From the NCBI GenBank assembly GCA_030765055.1, contig CM060953.1, forward strand, positions 97,219,701 to 97,283,700: 64,000 nucleotides of DNA. Reading direction: 5' to 3'. Position 1 is the stretch's first letter, and the number at the start of each line of letters is the position of its first letter. This stretch comes from Mantis religiosa (Eukaryota > Arthropoda > Insecta > Mantodea > Mantidae). The position numbers and the translations under genes are program-made. This document shows positions 35,098-47,799 of the stretch, piece after piece. The notes beneath the pieces were generated by a model. The model was not told the origin of the DNA, ran no database searches, and worked only from the letters and a program-made list of their open reading frames with translations.

Positions 35098-38000
35098 TCA
35101 TTCACCGTTCAAAATATGGTAAGGTCCATGGGCATATGTGGATACTCCATCATCTGCAATTACTCTCTTGTCATCATGTGGAGATAGGGATATTTTGTTC
35201 ACTTCCACTGACGCAACATTATGTTGATGGGACATAATTAGGTTCATTGGTGTTCTTATGATTTCTCTGCTTTTAAGACAGTCCACATAGCTCTCAAAGG
35301 TGATGTACTGTTTAATGGCACTATGTTTTATGCCTTTTATCTTCTTGATTATGCCTCCATCGATGTCGAGTGCATACATCTTCGGTCTCAGTCCAACAAA
35401 ACGACGAATGATTTTTCCATTGGCTTCATCTTTAAATTTTCCCAACACTTTCTTGTTTTTTTGTATAATGGCATATATGGCCGCTAGGATAATCAGCAGT
35501 ATCCAGATGTTCCAGAAAACGTAACTTATCCTGGTATATATCTCCGGTAGTCACACGATGGATGAAAGAGTCAGTATCCATGTACATGAGCTTCAGATTT
35601 TCAAGCCCGTAATACGGCATTAGCACATCATAATGATACCAATACATCAAGGTCTTCGAGATATCCAGCACACACATCCCAATGTATATAGGCTTGTTGA
35701 AGACTATCTCCCGTGACGCCATGTGTACTGCAGCCAGCTTAGGTCCATATATAGGTCTATCAATAAATGTAGGCTTAGCAACCAGTTTTTCCAATGTCTT
35801 CCAATCGGTGACAAGTCGTATATTCAGTCGGTTTCTGATGTTTTCCATAGTTTTACCAAACATGGCATTGTTAAAAAGTTTGTAAAGATCCTTCTCGAAA
35901 TCATTTCTCGATCCTTGTCGTAGCCGGTTATTGAATTCCACATAAGGCTTTAACCAACATGACTGTTGAAATTGTAGCACCTGATGGATTTTAGTCAGTT
36001 GCAACCCATGACTAAGGTCCTGCTTAAAGGTCATGTAATGCACCACATACCTAGTTCGTGATCCAAGGTGAGGAATTAGTTTCCTTGTAGAAGAACCCGG
36101 GGGCTTGATACACTCAGGTAGGAACGGTAAATCATTGTGCAGGTCATGGAGTTCTGTAGGATATTGAAGGTCCACTTCTAAAATGTATCCGAGAGGGTCA
36201 TCTTATCGTAGTATATCTAGGTTGATATCTTCAGGAGAAACCCACTTAAAACCCCCGTAAGCAAGGGCCTTCCCCATCGCCCACGCATATTGGTTATTTG
36301 CGTCCTCGTACGTAATATATTGAGAGGGCTTACTTGAGTCATACCCCTTCATGTAGTGACTGTTCGCTTCTGCATACCGATGAGAAACTTGGCATAATCC
36401 TCCTCTTATACCTGCTTCAACCATGAGTAGCTGGTCATAATCCTGTAGTAATTCCAGTTCAATTCCTGTGTACAACAGCATTGCATCCCACGTAAGTCCG
36501 GGTGATGTATAATAATGTGCAGGATCAACTTTATGGGTTTTCAGGGTCTGCTCTCAGAATGTTTCAAACACATCTGCTAGTAGAAGGACATCCGAAGTTA
36601 AGTAGAGGTCACTGTAGTCGCCTAGTGCTCTGATGTTGAAGTGACTCCATACGGTTTTTGCATGCTGATACTCTGCATCACTAATTTCTTCTTTGTTTAA
36701 CTTACTGTAGAATGCTTCTCTCGGAGGAAGTTCTGTTTCACTCAAAACATCCCATGATGTAACGTAATCATAGGGAAACACACCTTTACGCATCATCAAT
36801 TCGATCTTCTCTGCTCCAAAGTACTTCTGGGTTTCAGGATATGATGTTAGATTTTTTGCTAGTTTATCCAAGCTGGTACTAAGAAAGCGATAGGTATCCA
36901 CAAAGCGGAGTTTAATGTCACCAACATACTTGGAAAATGATATATAACTTTCCTCTGAGCTAGGAATAACTTCTACTCTCTCGCTAGTACATCCTAACTC
37001 CTTAACAATGAAATGGGAGTCATATCCACTCAGGTTATGCATGAAGACAGGAATATAATTAGGTGTTTTACAGGCTAGATTACACTTATTATGTAGACTT
37101 CCTCGGTATTCACCGGTTATATGGTCATGATCTCGTACCTTCCAGTTCTCTCCGGTAAATTCTTTACCACATAAGTAACATTCTGTAGAGCATTCGAAGG
37201 ATTTTTGTTGCCCACATGTTAGTGTTAATGGAGCATCAGTTTTGTATATACTATTAATCTTCTTTGCAAGAGAAGTTAAATACTCCATAAACTTCGCAGC
37301 TGCATCATTACCGCGATATACGTAGGGTTCAGTAGGAAGATCGGTCTGTAGGCCTTCCATCGAGGCCGACGGTTTGACATATACACAGAAACTCATAGGG
37401 ATATGATTCTGATATGGAACTGGATAAGACGTTTCGCGATTAGAAGAACAGCTGTGATAAGGGGTAAGAATGCTTTCAAGGTCGGCATAGAGGACATAAG
37501 GCAATTTCAGCATCCTTTCAATGTTCTTGAAACTAACGATGGATTTCTCCGCTGTCGGCATAACAATCCTGCCAACTCCGTGCTGATTACATATTTTTCT
37601 ATGTTCATTCAACTTCTCAGCTCCACCTCCCCCATGCTGATCATCAAAGTGCGTAAAACAGCGCTTATAGATGTAGATCTTTCCGTGACGTCTAGTTTTT
37701 TGCTGATGAATAAGTTTCTCAAAATGCTTTATATAGACGTAATGCTGGCGTCCAGCAGCGTCGCTTAATAGAAGCAGGTCGCGATGCTCAGTCAGTTCTT
37801 CATTGACAACTTTCATAGGAAACACTTGATTCTTTTCATCCAAACCGAAAACATTTATGGATATGTTATTTTTTCGTTCAAATTTCGGGATATCACTCCA
37901 GCTCATAGGAAATGGGACGCAGTTAAAGTCATATCTTTCTTGAAGATCCTTATACTTGCTAACACGTTGAGGATCCTTGTGAATGAACTTGGCAAGTACG

Positions 38001-38740
38001 GCGTACATAAAACATTTCTCATCATCATAGTTCTGCGGATTTATACAGGCTCCTTTAGCTCCAACAATAGCCGGTAGAGGGATGTAACTGCTCCCTTTTA
38101 GACCATTATTCTTGTTGATCCTAACACGCACACCATCAACAGCTAATAAAGCCCAGCTGCTTCCTTTAAGTTGACTTTCCTCCATTTCAGTACAAATTTT
38201 CTTGAATTTACTTTCCAATATGGCGTCCAAGTCACTTTCTAAAAATATTGCTTGATTTGGTCTTTTAAAGGCTTTATCAGTAGTATCACCAATGGCATTC
38301 ACAAATTTACATTCAGCCATGAGGTTAATTTTCACACTTTTATGCATCCTCAGTTGCTTCCGAACGCCTTGAATTATCCGCTGTTTTGATTCCTGGAGAT
38401 ATGTATTCAGGTCTTGGCATATAGAGCACTGGATGAAATATGATTTCAGTCGATCCTGGAAAGCTGTTTCATATTCTACGACATCGTCTTCATCAGGAAC
38501 CATTAACAGCAATTTATGTTTGGTAGGCTCGATCTTGAGTTTCTTAGCAGCAGTTATTCTCTCGCATCGTTCTTGATGAGTATCTCTGCGATTCTCAGTA
38601 TCATAAACATTACCACAATGTTTACATTCGTAAAACCGGCCACATACCAGCTCATGTCTCTTTTTATTGTAGCTTTTCAGGAAACTCTTTGCACATATGC
38701 TACACCTATTTTCAGGTATAGTGTCTAACAGAGCTTCCAT
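35098..38740 (-). pseudogene. Protein-primed family B DNA polymerase, left-arm copy (broken)
   Basis: The first ATG on the minus strand is at 38740. The N-terminus has two zinc-finger-like clusters (CSICAKSFLKSYNKKRHELVC and CKHCGNVYDTENRRDTHQERC). It then shares the right copy's order: ExoI (YADLESI), an HNH/endonuclease VII-like insert (CYLCGKEF ... VRDHDHITGEYRG ... HNKC), ExoII (NLSGYDSHF), ExoIII (YLTSDVLLLAD), PolA (DANNQYAWAM), PolB (NNAMFGKTMEN), PolC (YMDTDSF). It would replicate the element from protein-capped ends. Three lesions break it: a TGA after VFETF (about 36553), a TAA after NLDILR (about 36202), and a one-base insertion in an A run near 35455. None is shared with the right copy. 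Confidence 0.9.
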
Positions 38741-38969
38741 CGCTATATTTTTTGTTGTGTGCAGGCTAATTCTCGGGGAATATGTTGCCAAGTAAGTGTC
38801 TTGATACACTTTTCACTTCTCTTGTTCACCTTGATAAGTTATCAGCGCTCTTGATGATGAATTTCACTGTAGAAGCTGATCCGCTATGCTATAAACACAC
38901 GAGCGTAATAACAATCTAAGATCGATCAAGCTCTCTTTATACACTTAGCACAGACCTAATAGAAAACTT

Positions 38970-39240
38970 AATCATCCCCTCCACCAACGGGATTCGAAGG
39001 TGGCACTCCTACCGGAGAAAACCTAAAGGAAAACTTCATCACACCACCACCACCACCTTTGTAGTTCGAAGGGGGCGCTACTATCGGGGAAAACCTATCA
39101 GAAAACACTATTAACGTGCTACCACCGGGGTTCGAAGATGGTTCTACTATCGGAGGAAACCTAAAAGAAAACTATTATCTTGCTACCACAGGGACTCGAA
39201 GATGGTTCTACTATCGGAGAAAACCTTAAAGAAAACTCTA
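38970..39240 (-). repeat. About 65-70-bp modules upstream of left PolB
   Basis: Four imperfect units share TTCGAAnnTGG, CTACTATCGG and GAAAACCT. On the minus strand each contains a CTTCGAACCCC-like block that resembles a tRNA T loop. They lie upstream of the polymerase start and are mirrored at 42045-42315, so promoter or origin roles are possible but unproven. Confidence 0.65.
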
Positions 39241-40001
39241 TTCATTTTTGCAGTTTACGATTATTTTTAATCTAGTATACAAATCACATGAGAGAAAAAA
39301 TTAGACAAATTAAAATTTAAAAAAGGCAATAAATAACTAGATTTGAAGATAAAATTTAGACAATTCAAACGAGTATAAACATGACTAAGCTACGCGTTTT
39401 AGTTTTAAAGTTACATTAGGAGCTCCCATCGCCACCCTTAGGCATCTCTCCATCTTCAATCATACCTTCTTGGAGCCTTTTGGTACATCTCTTAACATAA
39501 CAGTTCGATTTTTCTCGAGTTCATCTATTACACCGTTTAACTGATCCATGGGGCACCCTTAGAATCCTTCACTTCATCCTCAAACACGCCTTCTTGAACC
39601 CTTTTGATATATTTTAACCTATTTATGTTAGTTGCTACGGGCATCCGTTCTCTTTTCTTAAGTTAAATTATTACATCCTCTTGTTATGTCCGAGTCTCAT
39701 GCCTATATATTAAACATTGTGATTAAGTATTTTGATTCGAAAGTCTATGTAAATCGGTTAAGGTAAACATCTCTTCTCAACATGAGACAAGTCATGATGT
39801 ATGATCTTATGGGGTGAGCTTTTCAACACGCCTAAAAGCATTTATATTCAAAGCTATTTAAATTATCCCACCGAGATTTGAACCCTGATCCTAAGGCGTA
39901 AATTACCATTTCAACAACAATTCAGACCTAAAGTATATATGTATATGCTATTTCATTGCGCTAACATTATTAGTTCAAGAGTTATTTAAGATTCAAGTTA
40001 T

Positions 40002-40365
40002 TGCGACAGAAGCGGTTATCGAACCACGGGTCTGTAGGATACGGAATCATAAATCATTCACAGCATATGTTGAATGAAAAAAACCTGCGCTTTCCCCTGC
40101 TGTTATATGTGCAATAGATCAGAAATAGAACACAATTACATAATTCAATGGACGATGGGAACTGAACCAGGGACCCTTGAGCTACACGTTGTCAGCATAT
40201 GATTAACTATGAGAAGCATAACCATATAAGGGTTATTTCACTTCTCTAGACCCACTGGTTACAGAGATATTTAAATTAAACAATTCAGGACTCGAACTAA
40301 GGACTACAGGTATACAGCATAAACGCTGCGGACCCCGCTAACCATATGTAAGTAATAAAGTTTAA
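40002..40365 (-). repeat. Left-arm-only segment with tRNA-like modules
   Basis: These 364 bp are absent from the right arm, where GATTCAAGTTAT is joined directly to CCGAA (near 41275). On the minus strand they hold three spaced blocks resembling the T arm of tRNAs: GTGGTTCGATAACC (near 40035), TGGTTCAGTTCCC (near 40160) and TAGTTCGAGTCC (near 40295). Each is preceded at tRNA-like distance by a possible A box, clearest in ATGGTTAGCGGGG near 40345. A fourth block, GGGTTCAAATCTC near 39875, lies in the shared part of the arm. They may be tRNA-derived sequence or pol III promoter elements. Confidence 0.55.
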
Positions 40366-40576
40366 CCGAAATCTCTATCATAATTAGTTTCGGAGTTATT
40401 CCAATATAAGCAGTACTCTTTTGTGCAGAGTTTCATTAGGGACCATTGATAAAACTACAAGTCACAGACAGTCAGTAAGGGCATGGACACCCCTTACCAG
40501 GCGGTAGAAAGGCAGCATACATCGTCTGCCCTACTCATGTTTCCCACGGTTCAGGCACCCTCTTGTGCAGCTGCCT

Positions 40577-40750
40577 TTTGACAAGGGTTTGACAAGGGTT
40601 TGACAGCACCCCCTTTATTTATCACATGCAGGTGTGATGTCGTCTTGTGACAAGGGTTTGACGAGGGTTTGACCGTACCCTCTTTATTTATCACATGCAG
40701 GTGTGCCGGCCGTATTGTGACAAGGGTTTGAGAAGGGTTTGACAGGTGAT
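40577..40750 (+). repeat. Iteron-like 70-bp repeats, left of the palindrome centre
   Basis: GACAAGGGTTTGA recurs at 40580, 40649 and 40719, each within a 69-70-bp unit that also holds a second (A)GGGTTTGAC and TTTATTTATCACATGCAGG. The third unit is partial and ends at the loop. Exact mirror repeats lie at about 40903-41072. The position next to the centre recalls replication-origin iterons, but that is inference. Confidence 0.8.
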
Positions 40751-40754
40751 TAAT

Positions 40755-40896
40755 CTAGCAGTAGTCTTTTTATGTATGTTCAGTCTCAACCCTCCCCAAC
40801 ATGTCACAGACACCTGTCGAGACATGTCTCCCCCCCTCTTCCCCCTCACCCTCGCTGTATCTAGAACATACATAAACTTGATTAATTAATTAATTA
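40755..40896. other. Central loop of the palindrome
   Basis: 142 bp between the inverted arms. A short inner inverted repeat (TTATGTATGTTC at 40770-40781, GAACATACATAA at 40864-40875) leaves about 82 unpaired bases. These are rich in pyrimidines (CTCCCCCCCTCTTCCCCCTC) and contain AGACATGTCT. A run of ATTAATTAATTA borders the right arm. No coding frame. Confidence 0.8.
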
Positions 40897-40902
40897 ATTA
40901 AT

Positions 40903-41072
40903 CACCTGTCAAAACCTTCTCAAACCCTTGTCACAAGACGGCCGGCACACCTGCATGTGATAAATAAAGAGGGTACGGTCAAACCCTTGTCACAAGACGA
41001 CATCACACCTGCATGTGATAAATAAAGGGGGTGCTGTCAAACCCTTGTCAAACCCTTGTCAAAAGACAGCTG
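40903..41072 (-). repeat. Iteron-like 70-bp repeats, right of the palindrome centre
   Basis: Inverse copy of 40577-40750, with TCAAACCCTTGTCA repeated at about 70-bp spacing and CCTGCATGTGATAAATAAAG in each unit. Confidence 0.8.
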
Positions 41073-42044
41073 TACAAGAGGGTGCCTGAACCGTGGGAAA
41101 CATGAGTAGGGCAGACGATGTATGCTGCCTTTCTACCGTCTGGTAAGGGGTGTCCATGCCCTTACTGACTGTCTGTGACTTGTAGTTTTATCAATGTTCC
41201 CTAATCAAACTCTGCACAAAAGAGTACTGCTTATATTGGAATAACTCCGACACTAATTATGATAGAGAGTTCGGATAACTTGAATCTTAAATAACTCTTG
41301 AACTAATAATGTTAGCGCAATGAAATAGCGTATACATATATACTTTAGGTCTGAATTGTTGTTGAAATGGTAATTTACGCCTTAGGATCAGGGTTCAAAT
41401 CTCGGTGGGATAATTTAAATAGCTTTGAATATAAATGCTTTTAGGCGTGTTGAAAAGCTCACCCCATAAGATCATACATCATGACTTGTCTCATGTTGAG
41501 AAGAGATGTTTACCTTAACCGATTTACATAGACTTTCGAATCAAAATACTTAATCACAATGTTTAATATATAGGCATGAGACTCGGACATAACAAGAGGA
41601 TGTAATAATTTAACTTAAGAAAAGAGAACTGATGCCCGTAGCAACAAACATAAATAGGTTAAAATATATCAAAAGGGTTCAAGAAGGCGTGTTTGAGGAT
41701 GAAGTGAAGGATTCTAAGGGTGCCCCATGGATCAGTTAAACGGTGTAATAGATGAACTCGAGAAAAATCGAACTGTTATGTTAAGAGATGTATCAAAAGG
41801 CTCCAAGAAGTTATGATTGAAGATGGAGAGATGCCTAAGAGTGGCGATGGGAGCTCCTAATGTAACTTTAAAACTAAAACGCGTAGCTTAGTCATGTTTA
41901 TACTCGTTTGAATTGTCTAAATTTTATCTTCAAATCTAGTTATTTATTGCCTTTTTTAAATTTTAATTTGTCTAATTTTTTCTCTCATGTGATTTGTATA
42001 CTAGATTAAAAATAATCGTAAACTGCAAAAATGAATAGAGTTTT

Positions 42045-42315
42045 CTTTAAGGTTTTCTCCGATAGTAGACCCATCTTCCAATCCCTGTGGTAGCAAGATA
42101 ATAGTTTTCTTTTAGGTTTCCTCCGATAGTAGAACCATCTTCGAACCCCGGTGGTAGCATGTTAATAGTGTTTTCTGATAGGTTTTCCCCGATAGTAGCG
42201 CCCCCTTCGAACTACAAAGGTGGTGGTGGTGGTGGTGGTGGTGTGATGAAGTTTTCCTTTAGGTTTTCTCCGATAGGACTGCCACCTTCAAATCCCGTTG
42301 GTAGAGGGGATGATG
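42045..42315 (+). repeat. About 65-70-bp modules upstream of right PolB
   Basis: Mirror of 38970-39240. It differs in detail: GGTGGTGGTGGTGGTGGTGG is longer by triplets than the left counterpart, showing the arms have diverged or slipped independently. Confidence 0.65.
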
Positions 42316-42544
42316 AAGTTTTCTATTAGGTCTGTGCTAAGTGTATAAAGAGAGCTTGATAGATCTTAGATTGTAATTACGCTAGTGTGTTTATAGCATA
42401 GCGGATCAGCTTCTACAGTGAAATTCATCATCAGGAGCGCTGATAACTTATCAAGGTGAAGAAGAGAAGTGAAAAGTGTATCAAGACACTTACTTGGCAA
42501 CATATTCCCCGAGAATTAGCCTGCACACAACAAAAAATATAGCG

Positions 42545-45500
42545 ATGGAAGCTCTGTTAGACACTATACCTGAAAATAGGTGTAGCATATGTGCAAAGAG
42601 TTTCCTGAAAAGCTACAATAAAAAGAGACATGAGCTGGTATGTGGCCGGTTTTACGAATGTAAACATTGTGGTAATGTTTATGATACTGAGAATCGCAGA
42701 GATACTCATCAAGAACGATGCGAGAGAATAACTGCTGCTAAGAAACTCAAGATCGAGCCTACCAAACATAAATTGCTGTTAATGGTTCCTGATGAAGACG
42801 ATGTCGTAGAATATGAAACAGCTTTCCAGGATCGACTGAAATCATATTTCATCCAGTGCTCTATATGCCAAGACCTGAAAACATATCTCCAGGAATCAAA
42901 ACAGCGGATAATTCAAGGCGTTCAGAAGCAACTGAGGATGCATAAAAGTGTGAAAATTAACCTCATGGCTGAATGTAAATTTGTGAATGCCGTTGGTGAT
43001 ACTACTGATAAAGCCTTTAAAACACCAAATCAAGCAATATTTTTAGAAAGTGACTTGGACGCCATATTGGAAAGTAAATTCAAGAAAATTTGTACTGAAA
43101 TGGAGGAAAGTCAACTTAAAGGAAGCAGCTGGGCTTTATTAGCTGTTGATGGTGTGCGTGTTAGGATCAACAAGAATATTGGTCTAAAAGGGAGCAGTTA
43201 CATCCCTCTACCGGCTATTGTTGGAGCTAAAGGAGCCTGTATAAATCCGCAGAACTATGATGATGAGAAATGTTTTATGTATGCCGTACTTGCCAAGTTC
43301 ATTCACAAGGATCCTCAACGTGTTAGCAAGTATAAGAATCTTCAAGAAAGATGCCTTGAACTGCGTCTCATTTCCTATGAGCTGGAGTGATATCCCGAAA
43401 TTTGAACGAAAAAATAACATATCCATAAATGTTTTCGGTTTGGATGAAAAGAATCAAGTGTTTCCTATGAAAGTTGTCAATGAAGAACTGACTGAGCATC
43501 GCGACCTGCTTCTATTAAGCGACGCTGCTGGACGCCAGCATTACGTCTATATAAAGCATTTTGAGAAACTTATTCATCAGCAAAAAACTAGACGTCACGG
43601 AAAGATCTACATCTGTAAGCGCTGTTTTACGCACTTTGATGATCAGCATGGGGCAGGTGGAGCTGAGAAGTTGAATGAACATAGAAAAATATGTAATCAG
43701 CACGGAGTTGGCAGGATTGTTATGCGGACAGCGGAGAAATCCATCGTTAGTTTCAAGAACATTGAAAGGATGCTGAAATTGCCTTATGTCCTCTATGCCG
43801 ACTTTGAAAGCATTCTTACCCCTTATCACAGCTGTTCTTCTAATCCCGAAACGTCTTATACAGTTCCATATCAGAATCATATCCCTATGAGTTTCTGTGT
43901 ATATGTCAAACCGTCGGCCTCGATGGAAGGCCTACAGACCGATCTTCCTACTGAACCCTACGTATATCGCGGTTATGATGCAGCTGCGAAGTTTATGGAG
44001 TATTTAACTTCTCTTGCAAAGAAGATTAATAGTATATACAAAACTGATGCTCCATTAACACTAACATGTGGGCAACAAAAATCCTTCGAATGCTCTACAG
44101 AATGTTACTTATGTGGTAAAGAATTTACCGGAGAGAACTGGAAGGTACGAGATCATGACCATATAACCGGTGAATACCGAGGAAGTCTACATAATAAGTG
44201 TAATCTAGCCTGTAAAACACCTAATTATATTCCTGTCTTCATGCATAACCTGAGTGGATATGACTCCCATTTCATTGTTAAGGAGTTAGGATGTACTAGC
44301 GAGAGAGTAGAAGTTATTCCTAGCTCAGAGGAAAGTTATATATCATTTTCCAAGTATGTTGGTGACATTAAACTCCGCTTTGTGGATACCTATCGCTTTC
44401 TTAGTACCAGCTTGGATAAACTAGCAAAAAATCTAACATCATATCCTGAAACCCAGGAGTACTTTGGAGCAGAGAAGATCGAATTGATGATGCGTAAAGG
44501 TGTGTTTCCCTATGATTACGTTACATCATGGGATGTTTTGAGTGAAACAGAACTTCCTCCGAGAGAAGCATTCTACAGTAAGTTAAACAAAGAAGAAATT
44601 AGTGATGCAGAGTATCAGCATGCAAAAACCGTATGGAGTCACTTCAACATCAGAACACTAGGCGACTACAGTGACCTCTACTTAACTTCGGATGTCCTTC
44701 TACTAGCAGATGTGTTTGAAACATTCAGAGAGCAGACCCTGAAAACCCATAAAGTTGATCCTGCACATTATTATACATCACCCGGACTTACGTGGGATGC
44801 AATGCTGTTGTACACAGGAATTGAACTGGAATTACTACAGGATTATGACCAGCTACTCATGGTTGAAGCAGGTATAAGAGGAGGATTATGCCAAGTTTCT
44901 CATCGGTATGCAGAAGCGAACAGTCACTACATGAAGGGGTATGACTCAAGTAAGCCCTCTCAATATATTACGTACGAGGACGCAAATAACCAATATGCGT
45001 GGGCGATGGGGAAGGCCCTTGCTTACGGGGGTTTTAAGTGGGTTTCTCCTGAAGATATCAACCTAGATATACTACGAGAAGATGACCCTCTCGGATACAT
45101 TTTAGAAGTGGACCTTCAATATCCTACAGAACTCCATGACCTGCACAATGATTTACCGTTCCTACCTGAGTGTATCAAGCCCCCGGGTTCTTCTACAAGG
45201 AAACTAATTCCTCACCTTGGATCACGAACTAGGTATGTGGTGCATTACATGACCTTGATGCAGGCCCTTAGTCATGGGTTACAACTGACTAAAATCCATC
45301 GGGTGCTACAATTTCAACGGTCATGTTGGTTAAAGCCTTATGTGGAATTCAATAACCGGCTACGACAAGGATCGAGAAATGATTTCGAGAAGGATCTTTA
45401 CAAACTTTTTAACAATGCCATGTTTGGTAAAACTATGGAAAACATCAGAAACCGACTGAATATACGACTTGTCACCGATTGGAAGACATTGGAAAAACTG

Positions 45501-46184
45501 GTTGCTAAGCCTACATTTATTGATAGAACTATATATGGACCTAATCTGGCTGCAGTACACATGGCGTCACGGGAGATAGTCTTCAACAAGCCTATATACA
45601 TTGGGATGTGTGTGCTGGATATCTCGAAGACCTTGATGTATTGGTATCATTATGATGTGCTAAAGCCGTATTACGGGCTTGAAAATCTGAAGCTCATGTA
45701 CATGGATACTGACTCTTTCATCCATCGTGTGACTACCGGAGATATATACCAGGATAAATTACGTTTTCTGGAACATCTGGATACTGCTGATTATCCTAGC
45801 GGCCATATATGCCATTCTACAAAAAACAAGAAAGTGTTGGGAAAATTTAAAGATGAAGCCAATGGAAAAATCATTCGTCGTTTTGTTGGACTGAGACCGA
45901 AGATGTATGCACTCGACATCGATGGAGGCATAATCAAGAAGATAAAAGGCATAAAACATAGTGCCATTAAACAGTACATCACCTTTGAGAGCTATGTGGA
46001 CTGTCTTAAAAGCAGAGAAATCATAAGAACACAAATGAACCTAATTATGTCCCATCAACATAATGTTGCGTCAGTGGAAGTGAACAAAATATCCCTATCT
46101 CAGCATGATGACAAGAGAGTAATTGCAGATGATGGAGTATCCACATATGCCCATGGACATTACCATATTTTGAACGGTGAATGA
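42545..46184 (+). pseudogene. Protein-primed family B DNA polymerase, right-arm copy (one frameshift)
   Basis: The first ATG is 42545. Upstream in-frame codons include only a GTG at 42476. About 1,214 codons long, in the range of Polinton PolB. Motifs by position: zinc-finger clusters 42580-42720; ExoI YADFESI near 43794; HNH/endonuclease VII-like insert 44100-44225; ExoII NLSGYDSHF near 44250; ExoIII YLTSDVLLLAD near 44680; PolA DANNQYAWAM at 44979; PolB NNAMFGKTMEN near 45412; PolC YMDTDSF at 45699. PolA has Gln-Tyr-Ala where relatives usually show Leu-Tyr-Gly. A 2-base deletion near 43350, relative to the left copy, is the only lesion I see. It splits the gene into a 304-codon front and a long rear frame. 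Confidence 0.92.
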
Positions 46185-47799
46185 AAGAAGGAACCCTAGA
46201 GCAGAAAAAAAAACAATTTTCATTCCGAGAAACAACAAACACTGGAACGTAGCTGACATCTAAGCACAAAAAGAGCTGAATAATAAGAGCAGAGGAGGGC
46301 GTTAAGTCTACCGTTCAGAAAACAAATTCTGACGCTGGTCCCAAGTCCAGAGAAAAAGACGAGGGACGTCTGCCTCACCACATAAGCTAACTGAACGCAC
46401 TTTAGTTAGTGTTAAAAATAGGTAAATTGAAAAAGTAACTACCTCTTAATCTGAAATATCCTTGAAAAAACCTTTTAATTAGTTATAAAATGATTTAAGT
46501 AACTGAACTAGGTCTAAAAAATCCTTGAAACGCGCATAAACCTCATAACATCTGAAAAAAAAGCTTGAAATAGCATTAGAACATTGGTTTAGCGTTACGA
46601 CTTATTACAGGACGATGCAGAGGGAGTAAAAGCTTAAAAAAAGGCACAAGAGTATGAAGACATCAATCTGCATGAAAAACGTATGAAAAACTATGCGCAT
46701 AGACCATTGCAAATATACCACTAACAGTAACGAAGATATCTCTAGCTGGCAAACTTGTAGCTATGAAACCTATAGCTCTTAATCCTAGAGCTCCGAGATC
46801 GTACCTCAATACCTAACCTCCGGATCGTACAGCTTTTAAGCTCATGACCTGCAACCTTTAGCTATGAAGTTTACAACTCAACCCTAGAGCCCTCAGACCA
46901 TACGTAACCTCCAGATCCTACAGCCTTAAAACTCTAGACCGAGAGATCTAACCTTGAATCCATACGACCTAACCACTAAACCTACAGCCTTTAACCTTCA
47001 GGTCTGCTTGCTTAAGCTATGAGACCTACATCCTTTAAACCCCCTGGCCCTAAGATCATGGCTCAAGATCTAACCATGTGAGCAAAAGAGATGAGGAACA
47101 TAACCAATATACATAGCCTTTCAGATCAAAAGACATAATCAAAAAGCCTTAGATATAAACATAAGACCTCAAAACATAACAAAGTGTAATAGAGTTCCTG
47201 AAAACATAGAGAAGGTACGAAAAACAAGAAACCTCAGCAACAAAAGAAGCTCAATTTTTAGGAAAAGAGAAGCAGATACACAAAGGGTTAAATTTACTGT
47301 ATAAAGATCTGTTATCAGCATATATACCTCTTGCAGTGACAAAGATAGCTATAAGATCGATATGCCTAAAAACTTTGCATCATACATACAAGTAGTTAGC
47401 ATGAGAAAAGAAACATGCTTAGGATAGGTTAAGGAGGTAAAAACAGGGCAGCTTAAGAAAAGAGAACGAATGTTAATACCAGAATCAACTAGGTTCAACA
47501 ATGATCAAGAAGTTAAAACCATGGGATATATTAGGTTAGGTTAAAGAGGTAGAATAGAGGAACTTAAGGAAAGAGAACAATCAGGTTAACAGATGCAACA
47601 AAGGAAGCCGCTAACAAAACACAGCTAGGTTACAATAATGATGAAAAAGGTAGAAATGAAGGAGTATATTAGGTTAGTTTATAATAGGATGACATAGTAA
47701 AGCATAAATGTAGGACTTGCCTCGAGATTAACCGCCTTTAATCGCTGGACTAGCAAACTGAACTTCAAAATGATAAGACCATACCTCAGCCTATAAAAC

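Noticed and set aside
35300..38728. Open frames on the strand opposite the left polymerase (and their mirror images at 42557-46269)
   Set aside because: They are antisense shadows of the polymerase gene, occur in both arms because the arms are copies, and have no recognisable motifs.
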